From NCBI GenBank assembly GCA_002292215.1, contig DBBN01000090.1, positions 1 to 58,762 on the forward strand: 58,762 nucleotides of DNA. Reading direction: 5' to 3'. This DNA is from Glaciecola sp. UBA983. Lineage in GTDB: Bacteria > Pseudomonadota > Gammaproteobacteria > Enterobacterales > Alteromonadaceae. The notes below the pieces were generated by a model. The model saw nothing but the letters and a program-made list of their open reading frames with translations. It was not told the origin of the DNA and searched no databases. This document shows positions 26,064 to 35,567 of the stretch, in pieces. The stretch's first letter is position 1; each line of letters begins with the position of its first letter. The translations under genes and the position numbers were made by a program.

Positions 26064-27332
26064 TTATTCATCAGAGGGGCTATCATACCGTAACCTGCGC
26101 GTGTGCAACATCCCTAAACATAACATCAATCCACACCAGCCAATTACCCAGACTTTAATCCCCTCATAATCAATACTAAACAGCCCTGCGTAAGCACTAC
26201 CCAATAGCAATAAAGCACAACCAACAATAGTATTGCCTGCGGCAACATAACGTTGTCGCTTAGGGTGACTAACCATATCGATTAAATAGGTTTTGCGTGC
26301 AGTACGGATCCCTGAGTAACATAAATTCATAAGTAAAAATCCTGCACCTGCAGCATATAGTTCCGCTAGCCCCCAAGGCGTTAATAACCACCCAAGACTC
26401 AGCATACAACCGGCAGCTGCGATAGCTAAAGTAGTCCGTGCCGAATAATCCGAAAACCAACCCCAAATATAAGAAGACACAAAACTGGCGATAGCAGACG
26501 CTAACATCACTAACGCTAAACTCGATATGCCGACATAGCGCTCAGCAATCAACAACACCATTAATGGCAGCACGATTGCGCCATGCATTAATAACACACG
26601 ACTAATAATCAATTCTCGCAAATCACTTTCATGCGTCACATATTGCCACAAACTCAAAGAAGGAACAGAGGGAACAGAGCTAACCGACACGCCCGAAGGT
26701 GTGTTAGGCTCGGGGACAATTGGCTCAGGCATAGACAAATACAGACTAACCCACAAGCCAACCCCGTAGCACAAACAGCCGGCTATCACTAACACTCCAA
26801 GAACAGTTTGCTCAGGTGTCTCACTGTCAATGACAGCCGAATCAGCGCTATACTGCCACAACAAGAACGCAACCAAAATAGTCACCAACCCTGCGGCAGA
26901 GCCACCAGCCCCAATCAATTTACCTCGTCGCCCTTTTTCCACATTATGTGCTTGAATATCTTTAATCGTAAACGAACATAAAGCCCGTCCCAAACTTAAA
27001 ACCACCACTGCCAATAACACCAAATAAGCAGCGAATGAAGCCGCCACTAACCACCACATCCCAGCGGTAATTGCGAACAGTGCAGCCCCTTGCATGACCA
27101 TACCCGTACGCCAAATAGTGGCTGTTGAAAACTTCGCAGCAAGGATTTTTTGGACGCTCCATTGGGGTAATAATGCCCCTGATTCTTTAATGGGAACAAT
27201 TAATGCAAGCATCCACAAAGGTGCATTTAAGCTTAACAAGATCCACGGCAATACGATCTTAGCCGACACGATTTCATCGGCAAGTTGGGTCAAGGTTGAA
27301 ATACTCAGTAAGCGGGTAAATTGACTCGGCAT
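26064..27332 (-). CDS. MFS transporter
   Basis: 422 residues with about twelve hydrophobic segments and an MFS-like organisation. A central cytoplasmic loop rich in Pro, Val and Ser (about residues 205-225, EPNTPSGVSVSSVPSVPSL) joins the two halves. No substrate signature is recognised. It lies 8 nt after kynU and 9 nt before waaA, clearly in one operon. Transport of a kynurenine-pathway compound such as anthranilate is possible but only inferred from position. Confidence 0.75.
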   Translation of the reverse strand: MPSQFTRLLSISTLTQLADEIVSAKIVLPWILLSLNAPLWMLALIVPIKESGALLPQWSVQKILAAKFSTATIWRTGMVMQGAALFAITAGMWWLVAASFAAYLVLLAVVVLSLGRALCSFTIKDIQAHNVEKGRRGKLIGAGGSAAGLVTILVAFLLWQYSADSAVIDSETPEQTVLGVLVIAGCLCYGVGLWVSLYLSMPEPIVPEPNTPSGVSVSSVPSVPSLSLWQYVTHESDLRELIISRVLLMHGAIVLPLMVLLIAERYVGISSLALVMLASAIASFVSSYIWGWFSDYSARTTLAIAAAGCMLSLGWLLTPWGLAELYAAGAGFLLMNLCYSGIRTARKTYLIDMVSHPKRQRYVAAGNTIVGCALLLLGSAYAGLFSIDYEGIKVWVIGWCGLMLCLGMLHTRRLRYDSPSDE

Positions 27333-27340
27333 AAATAATA

Positions 27341-28621
27341 TTACGTCACAGCATGTTTTACTTGAAACGCATCATCTAAATATGTCTGTGCGTTAATAAT
27401 GTCAGATAGTACATCGATACTGCGTACAATATCTTGATAACTCACATACAAAGGCGCAAAACCTAAACGCAAAACATCCGGCGCTCGAAAATCTGCCACC
27501 ACCCCTTTTGCAATCATTGCTTGGCATATTGCATAGGCTTGCGGGTGAGTAAATGCTAACTGACTTCCGCGTACACTGCTGTCTTCAGGGGAAATACATG
27601 GCAAATCGGTTAATAATCCTTGCGCTTCAATGCATAACAAACAAAAACGCGTCAGCTGCGCAGATTTATAGCGTACATCTTCCATCGTAACCGCACTAAA
27701 CACATCTAATGCAGCATCCAAAATTGACATAGAAATGACTGCAGGGGTACCACACAAAAATGCCAACATACCTTTACCTGCGACATATTCTTGGGTAAAT
27801 GCAAATGGCTGAGCATGCCCCATCCAGCCACTAAGGGGTTGTTTTAATTGCGTATGATGACGAGCTGCCGCATAGACAAACGCAGGTGCCCCAGGCCCAC
27901 CATTGAGATATTTATAACCGCAGCCAACGGCAAAATCGACATTCCACAATGTACAGTCTATTGGGATCACGCCGGTTGTGTGCGCCAGATCCCAAATGAC
28001 GACAATACCTAATGCATGAGCTTGCTCTGTAATATAAGCCATATCCAGCATATAACCGGTTTTGTAATTGACATGCGTGAGCATTAAAACAGCCACATCC
28101 AAACCCAAGGACTCGACAATCGCTTCTTCGGCCACATAATCCAAGGTTAAATCCTGCGCATAATGCGCCACCAAACCTTGAGCAATATAGCCATCGGTTG
28201 GAAAATTACCTTTTTGTGTCACTATGCGAGTGCGTCGTGCAAGTTTTAGATGCTCTGATTGTTCAGTATAGCGGTTCTCTTGGATCGCCAACGCCGCATG
28301 CAATAATTTATATAAATTAACCGAAATAGAATCACACGCAATCACTTCATCAGGGTGAGCCCCAATTAACGGTGCAATTTTGGCCCCGACTTGTTGTGGT
28401 AAACCAATCCAATTATGTTGATTCCAACTTTTGATTAAATCGGGTTGCCATTGCTGTTCTACCACTTCATGAGCGCGTTGCTTAGCTGCATGCGTTACCG
28501 GCCCCAAGGAATTTCCATCCAAATAAATCATATTTTCAGGCAACACAAACTGTCCTTTTACTTCTCGTAATGGATCATGAGCATCTAACTGCTCGGCTTG
28601 TTGGTACAAGGATGCAATCAT
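27341..28621 (-). CDS. kynU: Kynureninase
   Basis: PLP enzyme cleaving kynurenine to anthranilate and alanine. The PLP lysine is in CGYKYLNGGPGAPAF, and the Asp-rich VIWDLAHTTG motif and the N-terminal YLDGNSLGP are typical. The length is 426 residues from ATG 28621, which has AGGAGT at 8 nt. An upstream in-frame start inside the hydrolase gene was not used. The start overlaps the stop of the hydrolase (ATGA), which strengthens the reading of that gene as a formylkynurenine hydrolase. Confidence 0.94.
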   Translation of the reverse strand: MIASLYQQAEQLDAHDPLREVKGQFVLPENMIYLDGNSLGPVTHAAKQRAHEVVEQQWQPDLIKSWNQHNWIGLPQQVGAKIAPLIGAHPDEVIACDSISVNLYKLLHAALAIQENRYTEQSEHLKLARRTRIVTQKGNFPTDGYIAQGLVAHYAQDLTLDYVAEEAIVESLGLDVAVLMLTHVNYKTGYMLDMAYITEQAHALGIVVIWDLAHTTGVIPIDCTLWNVDFAVGCGYKYLNGGPGAPAFVYAAARHHTQLKQPLSGWMGHAQPFAFTQEYVAGKGMLAFLCGTPAVISMSILDAALDVFSAVTMEDVRYKSAQLTRFCLLCIEAQGLLTDLPCISPEDSSVRGSQLAFTHPQAYAICQAMIAKGVVADFRAPDVLRLGFAPLYVSYQDIVRSIDVLSDIINAQTYLDDAFQVKHAVT

Positions 28622-29538
28622 TGTAATACTCCTAATAAAGTTTGAAAGGCAGATGATTGAGGGTGGATCCAATCAAAATGACCGGCACCGGGTTCAATAA
28701 TGGTGTGAGCATTTGGGTGTCGCGCCTGAGAAATCGGGACTATGGTATCCACATCACCTTGTAGTAACGTGACCTGAGTTAGCGCTTGATCGGTGAGTGC
28801 CAGTTTTAGTGGGTTAGCCAAATAGTAGTCACTGATTTTTTCATCGGGCATACCAGCCATAAAATCAGTCGTCGCAGCTTGGCAACTATTTTGGCCTAGT
28901 GCGTATTGCTTAATATCAACAATGGCTGCTAAACCGACGATATTGAGCGTCAGGTCTGAGCGCCCCAACAACGCCAAGTGTCGTTGTATATCTCCCGCAG
29001 CCAGAAGTGCTAAATGGCCACCGGCTGAGTGACCGATTAAATTCACTGTGGTGGTACTCTCCGGTAATGATTCAATGATGGAGGTGATCCCTAACATTAC
29101 ATCATTAAATGTTATTGGCCATCCGCCACCCGTTTCGCCACTACGACGATACTCAATAGAATATACCGCGTGCCCCGCATGCGCCAAACCATTTGCTTGA
29201 GCAATACTATGAGTAATATCAAACGCACTTAACCAACAACCACCATGGATCATGATCACAGGTGCACGCTTATCATCCTCTAACGCTGGATTATCGTCTA
29301 CCTGGGCTGGCCAATAATAAAAATATTGTTGCGGATCAATGCCATATTTCACCGTTTTTTCAGCTGGTACTTGGGGCAGTTTGGCGACAGCGGAATAAGG
29401 CACATTTACCAATTTTATATTAGGGTCAGATCCGCTTTTATCTTTGGCCTCAACAGCTATGGCAATAGCGTTAACAGCGAATAAAGATATTGAAAGTATC
29501 ATTAATGAATATAGTAAATAGGTATATGTTAATTTCAT
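28618..29538 (-). CDS. Exported alpha/beta hydrolase, kynurenine formamidase-like
   Basis: 306 residues from ATG 29538, beginning with a plausible signal peptide (MKLTYTYLLYSLMILSISLF, followed by a small-residue region). The hydrolase core has the oxyanion motif HGGCW, seen in BNA7-type kynurenine formamidases, the nucleophile motif GHSAGGHLALL and the catalytic His in EPGAGHFDW. Its stop overlaps the kynU start. The likely reaction is N-formylkynurenine to kynurenine. A secreted or periplasmic form is odd for this step; a start inside or after the hydrophobic segment, or another ester substrate, is possible. Confidence 0.72.
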   Translation of the reverse strand: MKLTYTYLLYSLMILSISLFAVNAIAIAVEAKDKSGSDPNIKLVNVPYSAVAKLPQVPAEKTVKYGIDPQQYFYYWPAQVDDNPALEDDKRAPVIMIHGGCWLSAFDITHSIAQANGLAHAGHAVYSIEYRRSGETGGGWPITFNDVMLGITSIIESLPESTTTVNLIGHSAGGHLALLAAGDIQRHLALLGRSDLTLNIVGLAAIVDIKQYALGQNSCQAATTDFMAGMPDEKISDYYLANPLKLALTDQALTQVTLLQGDVDTIVPISQARHPNAHTIIEPGAGHFDWIHPQSSAFQTLLGVLQ

Positions 29539-29681
29539 CGTTGGCTCATAACTCGCGCATAGTTTTAAGGACAAAATACTAACATACACTGAATAATATC
29601 CTAAGTAATACACCATTACCCCTAAACTTTAATCCACTCTCTTGCGTACCTAGATTATAGATTCATGCACCAGAGGCACTG

Positions 29682-30221
29682 ATGCGCACTTATTTTTTAT
29701 TCTTTATAGGTCTTTTAATGTCAGTATTAACACTTCTTAGTCCACTCGCAGCAGGGCAAACTACCCCTTGGGTATCAGTCAATGACTCAGTTATGGGTGG
29801 CGTCTCTACTAGCAGCATGACATATACAGAACAAGGACTGCGATTCTCAGGTAATGTATCTTTAGCCAACAACGGTGGTTTTGCCTCAGTGAGACGTGTA
29901 ATCTCGTTAAATTTACCCGAGGATCACCATTTAATTTTGACGGTTGCTGGTGATGGTAACACTTATCAATTACGTTTTCGTACCGAGAGAGGATTTGATG
30001 GGGTCGCTTACAGTGCAAGCTTTGACACCAAAGCCAATACTACGAATCAGCATGTGTTTAACTTAGCGGATTTCAAACCGGTGTGGCGTGGACGTAGCGT
30101 CCCAAACCGCCCTAAACTAACCTGGCAAGATGTGATTCAAATGGGTTTCATGCTCACTGACAAACAAACCGGTGAATTCGTATTAGATATTGTCGATATT
30201 GATTTTAAACCAACGATTTAA
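29682..30221 (+). CDS. CIA30-family exported protein
   Basis: 179 residues. A signal peptide (FLFFIGLLMSVLTLLSPLAAG) is followed by a CIA30/NDUFAF1-like beta-sandwich domain. Family hallmarks are WVSVNDSVMGGVS near the start and the FSGNVSLANNGGFASVR stretch. In mitochondria CIA30 helps assemble complex I; in bacteria the exported versions have no settled function, and the fold may bind carbohydrate. It diverges from the kynurenine operon and converges on the TRAP operon terminator. Confidence 0.8.
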   Translation: MRTYFLFFIGLLMSVLTLLSPLAAGQTTPWVSVNDSVMGGVSTSSMTYTEQGLRFSGNVSLANNGGFASVRRVISLNLPEDHHLILTVAGDGNTYQLRFRTERGFDGVAYSASFDTKANTTNQHVFNLADFKPVWRGRSVPNRPKLTWQDVIQMGFMLTDKQTGEFVLDIVDIDFKPTI

Positions 30222-30251
30222 ATTACTGTCTATGTCAAATTAATCGAGGGC

Positions 30252-30290
30252 AAAAAAAAGGCCGTTCACTTCACGAGAACGACCTGCTAC
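30252..30290 (-). terminator. Rho-independent terminator of the TRAP operon
   Basis: On the minus strand AGGTCGTTC pairs with GAACGGCCT through one wobble, and a run of eight T follows. It lies about 30 nt after the dctM stop. Confidence 0.85.
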
Positions 30291-30315
30291 CTTTTTGATA
30301 CACAGTTTGGTTGTG

Positions 30316-31596
30316 TTAATACATTATAAACGTATCAGGGAATGCGACGATTAAGCCCAACACAAATATTTGTAATAAAATAAACGGCACGACCCCTTTA
30401 TAAATCGTCGTGGTCTTCATGGATTTGGGCGCAACGCCTTTGAGATAGAAGAGACTAAACCCAAATGGCGGCGATAAAAACGACGTCTGTAAATTCATCG
30501 TAATCAGAATCGCAAACCAAATCATATTAATGTCTAATGCCATTGCTACTGGTGCGATAATCGGCACGACCAAGAATGCAATTTCAATAAAATCAATAAA
30601 GAAACCAAGTATCAATATGGCAATCATAACTAATATTATAAAGGTCCACTTTTCACCGGGCAGGCTCAAGAAGAACTCTTCTACCAGATATTCACCACCT
30701 GAGTAGCTAAATACCATAGAAAATGCGGTTGCTCCGATCAAGACAGCAAATATCATCGAAGAAACTTTTACGGAATCTTTCGATACGGCAAAAATCGTTT
30801 TTAATGATACGCCGCCATAAAACTGCGCTAACACTAAAGCCCCAACAGCACCAATCGCGGAAGACTCGGTCGGTGTCGCAATGCCCGTAAATATCGATCC
30901 TAATACCACCACAATTAATAATAACGGTGGGACAATATCTTTGGCAGCTTGCTTCAATATCGTCATTTTGTCTTCTTCTACAGGGATCGGAGGACAAAAA
31001 TCAGGTTTAACGTAACTCAACACTAAAATATATAGCACGTATGCGCCAATTAGCATCATCCCAGGTATAACCGCAGCTTTAAACAAATCACCCACTGGCA
31101 AGCCCATGACATCACCAAGGATAATCAAGATAATCGATGGAGGAATGATTTGTCCTAATGTACCAGAGGCACAAATAACCCCAGCAGCAGTAGGTTGATG
31201 ATAGTTATTTTTGAGCATCACAGGTAATGAGATAACGCCCATTGCCACTACGGACGCGCCAACTACGCCAGTAGACGCTGCCAATAACGCACCAACAATG
31301 ATGGTTGAAATCGCTACACCACCAGACATACTTCCAAACAGTTTGGCTGAGGATTCAAGCAATCGCTCTGCCAAGCCAGTTTTTTGTAACACGATCCCCA
31401 TAAAAATAAACATAGGGATAGACATCAAGGTGGTATTTTCCATGATGCTCATAATGCGATAGGGCATAAACTCAAATAAATCAATACCTAAGAAAAATAC
31501 CCCAACCAATACCGACACACCCGCAAAGGTAAATGCCACGTAGTAACCCATAAATAATAATATTAGGGCGACGAAAAATAAGACTAAACCTTCCAT
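30316..31596 (-). CDS. dctM: TRAP transporter large permease
   Basis: 426-residue DctM-type membrane subunit with about twelve hydrophobic segments, carrying out Na+-coupled solute import with DctQ and the binding protein. Family features include the N-terminal ALILLFMGYYVAF region, IMENTTLMSIPMFIFMG, and the ASGTLGQIIPPSIILIILG motif near residue 145. It starts 2 nt from the dctQ stop and is last in the operon, ahead of a strong terminator. Confidence 0.94.
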   Translation of the reverse strand: MEGLVLFFVALILLFMGYYVAFTFAGVSVLVGVFFLGIDLFEFMPYRIMSIMENTTLMSIPMFIFMGIVLQKTGLAERLLESSAKLFGSMSGGVAISTIIVGALLAASTGVVGASVVAMGVISLPVMLKNNYHQPTAAGVICASGTLGQIIPPSIILIILGDVMGLPVGDLFKAAVIPGMMLIGAYVLYILVLSYVKPDFCPPIPVEEDKMTILKQAAKDIVPPLLLIVVVLGSIFTGIATPTESSAIGAVGALVLAQFYGGVSLKTIFAVSKDSVKVSSMIFAVLIGATAFSMVFSYSGGEYLVEEFFLSLPGEKWTFIILVMIAILILGFFIDFIEIAFLVVPIIAPVAMALDINMIWFAILITMNLQTSFLSPPFGFSLFYLKGVAPKSMKTTTIYKGVVPFILLQIFVLGLIVAFPDTFIMY

Positions 31597-31598
31597 GC

Positions 31599-32132
31599 TT
31601 ACACGCCCTCATTATGGATGTGATCTTCATGTACATTCGGACGTTTTAGCTTTAACAAGTTTTCTAAAATCGTATAAAAAATACATAAAATTAAAAATAG
31701 ATTCGATAACGGGATGACCGAACGGATAATCCATCGAGACGGTAGACCACCTGGATCAGGACTGCCTTCATTCATTTGATAGGCATCTAGGGTATAGCTA
31801 TAGCCGTAATACATCACAATGACAGCGATAGGCAGTGCAAATACTAGTGCAGCTAAAATATCCATCTTGGCTTGGGTATGTGGTAGCCATTTTTCATAAA
31901 AGATATCGACACGCACGTGTCCATCTTCTTTTAAGGTATAACCGATACCAAACATAAACATCGCTGCAAACAAATGCCATTCTAGCTCTTGCATGCCAAT
32001 ACTGACGTCGTTGAAAAAATACCGCATCAATACATCATAAAAGACATTGGCAACCATTAAGAGCATGAGTATTACGCACATATACCCCATCGCATCGATA
32101 AATTTGCGTAATGCATTGTGTAAAAAAATCAT
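31599..32132 (-). CDS. dctQ: TRAP transporter small permease
   Basis: 177 residues with four hydrophobic helices, as in DctQ. It has the conserved ELEWHLFAAMFMFGIGYTLKEDGHVRVDIF motif region (about 45-75). It connects the binding protein to the DctM channel. An intrinsic terminator lies between dctP and this gene, so it is expressed by readthrough or at lower level than dctP. Confidence 0.92.
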   Translation of the reverse strand: MIFLHNALRKFIDAMGYMCVILMLLMVANVFYDVLMRYFFNDVSIGMQELEWHLFAAMFMFGIGYTLKEDGHVRVDIFYEKWLPHTQAKMDILAALVFALPIAVIVMYYGYSYTLDAYQMNEGSPDPGGLPSRWIIRSVIPLSNLFLILCIFYTILENLLKLKRPNVHEDHIHNEGV

Positions 32133-32153
32133 GAATATCTTCTTTTTGGTAGG

Positions 32154-32190
32154 AAAAAAATAGAGGCGCCGGACGCAAATCCGGCTCCTC
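32154..32190 (-). terminator. Intercistronic terminator/attenuator between dctP and dctQ
   Basis: On the minus strand GCCGGA and TCCGGC close a 6-nt loop, with an outer GAGG/CCTC extension across one mismatch. Seven T follow directly. It would limit permease expression relative to the binding protein. Confidence 0.7.
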
Positions 32191-32223
32191 GTCTTACTAT
32201 GAATTTAGCTGACTATTGAGCAA

Positions 32224-33291
32224 CTATTTTGCGTCAAAGTTATCTAAATATGCGCGGTCAGAGAAGTTAGTCCACTCACGCGCTTTCTTTTGGTAGCTAG
32301 CAATTGAATCTAAAATTTTCTTAGATTGTGGATCCGCAGCCGCAAATTCAACTAACAATTTGTCGTTTTCTGCTTTAATTGCATTCATGATCTCTTTTGA
32401 GAATGAACGAATTTTTACATTCGGATACTCTGCTTGAAGTGTCGCTAAGTTCATCGCACTTTCATGTGTGGACTGAGTATACATATCATACGCAGCAGTT
32501 TTCATTGCTACCGTTAAGATATGTTGTAAGTCTTCTGGTAATTTATCAAAGGCTTTTTGATTAACCATAAACTGCAACTCAGTTGCCGGCTCATGCCAAC
32601 CTGTGTAGTAGTAAGGCGCAATTTTGTGGAAACCCATACGTAAATCTAACGAAGGACCTACCCACTCTAACGCATCAATTGTGTTGCGCTCTAGTGCAGT
32701 ATAAAGCTCAGCTGATGGAATGTTAGTAGGTTTAGCACCTAGTTTTGCCAATACTTCACCAGCAAATCCAGGAATACGCATTTTAAGACCTTTTAAGTCT
32801 TCTAATGAGTTGATTTCTTTACGGAACCAACCGCCCATTTGATTACCCGTGTTTCCACCTGGAAATGACATAATACCGTATTTATCATACGTTTCTTTCA
32901 TCAATTCCATACCACCACCGTGGTAGAACCAGGCATACTGCTCGGCAGTCGTCATACCAAACGGTAATGTTGTGAAGAATAAAGTTTCGATGTCTTTACC
33001 TTTCCAGTAATACGACGCCGAGTGACCCATTTGATATTGACCCGTTTTCACGAAATCAAAAATACCTAATGCTGATTTATGTTTGTTTGATGAATCGATG
33101 CGGATCTTAAAACGACCACCCGACATTTCATCAACCATTTTGGCCATGTTCTTAGTCGCATCACCAAAAACAGGAAAGTTTGGACCCCATGTTTCAGCAA
33201 GGCGCCAATTGACTTTTTCTTGAGCTTGTAAAAATGGACTAACTAGCAAAGAGGTTAATAACAAGGTTTTAACCAGAGTTTTAATTTTCAT
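32224..33291 (-). CDS. dctP: TRAP transporter substrate-binding protein, TakP-like
   Basis: 355 residues with a signal peptide (cleavage near FLQAQ). It is a periplasmic binding protein of the DctP family. The segments FPGGNTGNQMGGWFRKEI, LKMRIPGFAGEVLAKLG and DALEWVGPSLDLRMGF resemble TakP of Rhodobacter, which binds 2-oxo acids with a sodium ion. 2-oxo acid or related monocarboxylate uptake is therefore the best guess. It is first in the dctPQM operon and divergent from a sensor kinase and regulator, which probably control it. Confidence 0.9.
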   Translation of the reverse strand: MKIKTLVKTLLLTSLLVSPFLQAQEKVNWRLAETWGPNFPVFGDATKNMAKMVDEMSGGRFKIRIDSSNKHKSALGIFDFVKTGQYQMGHSASYYWKGKDIETLFFTTLPFGMTTAEQYAWFYHGGGMELMKETYDKYGIMSFPGGNTGNQMGGWFRKEINSLEDLKGLKMRIPGFAGEVLAKLGAKPTNIPSAELYTALERNTIDALEWVGPSLDLRMGFHKIAPYYYTGWHEPATELQFMVNQKAFDKLPEDLQHILTVAMKTAAYDMYTQSTHESAMNLATLQAEYPNVKIRSFSKEIMNAIKAENDKLLVEFAAADPQSKKILDSIASYQKKAREWTNFSDRAYLDNFDAK

Positions 33292-33515
33292 GTGTGCTTC
33301 CTTATTTAAAATGTAACCATAATGTAAATTAATTTAACCCCGAGTACAATCCGTACTACTACCGACATCAAGACTAAGCACAACTACCTACGACCATAGT
33401 CTAGAGCCTTTGTTTAATTGATGTTAATTGCTATTATTTGTGAGTAAAGATAGAAATTCGGTCATTTATCTGAGAAAATTAACAACGAATTTACATACAC
33501 CTTTGGTCTTACCTA

Positions 33516-34919
33516 ATGTCTTTTTCTATCCGTATGCAATTGTTTGCCGTACTCCAAGTGGTGTTAACGGCATTATTAACCTATTTTTTTGTGACCAATG
33601 AGTATCGTGATTTATCCCAACAAAATCTGGATGCACTCGAGTCCTTTTTGATTGAACAAAAACAACAAGAACTTAAAAACTACACGACGATTGCCACCTC
33701 AGCGATTGACCATATTTATGATGTCGAAAATGAATATGACGCCAAAAGACAGGTTGCGCAGATCATCTCGAGATTAATTTATAATAACAACGACGGGTAT
33801 TTTTTCGTTTATGACAACCAAGGGACAAATATTGTTCATCCCACGGAGCCGTATCGTGTTGGGCAAAATTATTGGGACCTAGTCAATGATAAAAATGAGC
33901 CTACCATTCAGATATTAATTGGTAACGCGCAGAACGGTGGGGATTTTTATCGTTATCCGTGGAATCAACCCACCACCAACACCGTCACCGAGAAACTGAG
34001 CTACTCTGCACTTTTGCCTCAATGGCAGTGGATGATCGGTACCGGCGTGTATTTAGATAACGTCAATGACCAGCTTGCGAGTATTCAATCAACGATTGAT
34101 AAGCACATTGATAACACTCGCTTCATCATTTTATTTGTCGCGTTATCGTCGATATTTGGGATTTTTATCGTTGGTGCTGTGTTGCACTTTACCCAGAAAA
34201 AAGAAAGTGATAAGAAGATCCACCAACTCGGGCAAAAAATCGTTAGCCTGAAAGAAGAAGAGCAGCGTCACATATCGCGTGAACTGCATGATGGTATTGT
34301 ACAAGTATTAGTGTCAATTAAGTATTCGTTAGAGGCGACGTGTAAACATCTCGGCAAACAGGATATTCCTAAACCTCAACCGTTATCTCAAGCGCAACAC
34401 AACTTGAGTAATGCGATCACCGAGATCCGCCGCATCTCGCATCACTTACATCCTCGAATTTTAGATGAGCTTGGTCTTGCTGCGGCTTTAGATGCATTGG
34501 GTTCTGAGTGTAGTGAGCGCACAGGCCTCAATATAACAATCAATAAACCAGCATTGAGTAAGTTGTTACCCGATCATATCAATATAACCTTGTATCGTGT
34601 CGTGCAAGAATCATTAATGAACATAGAAAAACACGCACATGCTAGCGATACCATCATCACCTTGACCATTGTTGATAATTGGCTTAATTTGAGTATCGTT
34701 GACAATGGCATTGGGATGCAAAAAGCGCAGTTTGAAAACCCATCCGAAAATGGTATAGGCACGCGTAATTTAGCGGAGCGCGTCGAATATCATAGTGGTA
34801 TATTTGAGATGAAATCCTCTAATAAAGGCACGACTATCTTGGTTAAAATACCCCGTTCGGCATTTGCTAACCACTACAATCCCTCTCACCCTGAGCAAAC
34901 CACTCCGGAGCCAATATGA
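33516..34919 (+). CDS. Cache-domain sensor histidine kinase, NarL/HisKA_3 type
   Basis: 467 residues. TM1 lies at about 8-28 and TM2 at about 205-230. Between them is a periplasmic Cache-type sensor domain (YFFVYDNQGTNIVHPTEPY and WQWMIGTGVYLD are typical). The HisKA_3 dimerisation domain has the phospho-acceptor His258 in SRELHDGIVQVL. The ATPase domain has N-box and GIGTRNLAERVEYH motifs. It probably senses the TRAP substrate in the periplasm. It overlaps the response-regulator start by 4 nt (ATGA) and diverges from dctP. Confidence 0.92.
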   Translation: MSFSIRMQLFAVLQVVLTALLTYFFVTNEYRDLSQQNLDALESFLIEQKQQELKNYTTIATSAIDHIYDVENEYDAKRQVAQIISRLIYNNNDGYFFVYDNQGTNIVHPTEPYRVGQNYWDLVNDKNEPTIQILIGNAQNGGDFYRYPWNQPTTNTVTEKLSYSALLPQWQWMIGTGVYLDNVNDQLASIQSTIDKHIDNTRFIILFVALSSIFGIFIVGAVLHFTQKKESDKKIHQLGQKIVSLKEEEQRHISRELHDGIVQVLVSIKYSLEATCKHLGKQDIPKPQPLSQAQHNLSNAITEIRRISHHLHPRILDELGLAAALDALGSECSERTGLNITINKPALSKLLPDHINITLYRVVQESLMNIEKHAHASDTIITLTIVDNWLNLSIVDNGIGMQKAQFENPSENGIGTRNLAERVEYHSGIFEMKSSNKGTTILVKIPRSAFANHYNPSHPEQTTPEPI

Positions 34920-35551
34920 ATCCCGCGCTAATAAAAGTCATGCTCGTCGATGATCATCCTATGGTGCAAGATGGTTTAAGTGCGTGTTTATCGTTTTATG
35001 ATGATATTGCTATTGTCGGCAACTGCGGCGATGGCAGTGCGGTACTAGAAACGGCCAAACAATGTCAGCCGGATGTCATTTTAATGGATATCAGCATGCC
35101 CAAACTCAATGGCCTTGAGGCAACTGAAATTATCACTGAATCATTGGACAGTGCCAAAGTCTTGATATTCAGCATGCATGAGAGCGCTGAATTTGTGACC
35201 AACGCAGTCCAAGCTGGCGCATCTGGGTATATTCTCAAAGACACCAACTCTGAAGAAGTGTACCAAGCGATTAAAAGCATTGCCCAAGGTAAATCTTATT
35301 TTAGCAGTAGCATCGCCAAAATGTTAATCGAAAACCCACCGGCACAAGCTAACGCGCGGTTAACTGCGCGCGAACAAATGATTTTATCTTATATAGCCAA
35401 GGGACAATCGAGCAAAGATATCGCTCAAACCTTGACGATCAGCGTACGTACCGTCGAAGCCCATAGGCGTAACATCAAGAGTAAACTGAACCTAGATAGC
35501 CTAGCTGAATTAGTACGTTATGCGATGAATCAAGGCTTAATCGATAGCTAA
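34916..35551 (+). CDS. NarL/FixJ-family response regulator
   Basis: 211 residues. The receiver domain (1-120) has the acidic pair Asp12-Asp13, the phospho-acceptor Asp58 in VILMDISMP and the Lys in YILKDTN. The LuxR-type helix-turn-helix (about 148-205) has LTAREQMILSYIAKGQSSKDIA and SVRTVEAHRRNIKSKL. It is the partner of the upstream kinase by 4-nt overlap. The TRAP operon on the other side of the kinase is the expected target. Confidence 0.94.
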   Translation: MNPALIKVMLVDDHPMVQDGLSACLSFYDDIAIVGNCGDGSAVLETAKQCQPDVILMDISMPKLNGLEATEIITESLDSAKVLIFSMHESAEFVTNAVQAGASGYILKDTNSEEVYQAIKSIAQGKSYFSSSIAKMLIENPPAQANARLTAREQMILSYIAKGQSSKDIAQTLTISVRTVEAHRRNIKSKLNLDSLAELVRYAMNQGLIDS

Positions 35552-35567
35552 TGGTAATTGATGATAG

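Noticed and set aside
29416..29427. agggtcagatcc as another REP copy
   Set aside because: It lies in the coding sequence of the formamidase-like hydrolase, with no dyad around it. Chance match to the core motif.
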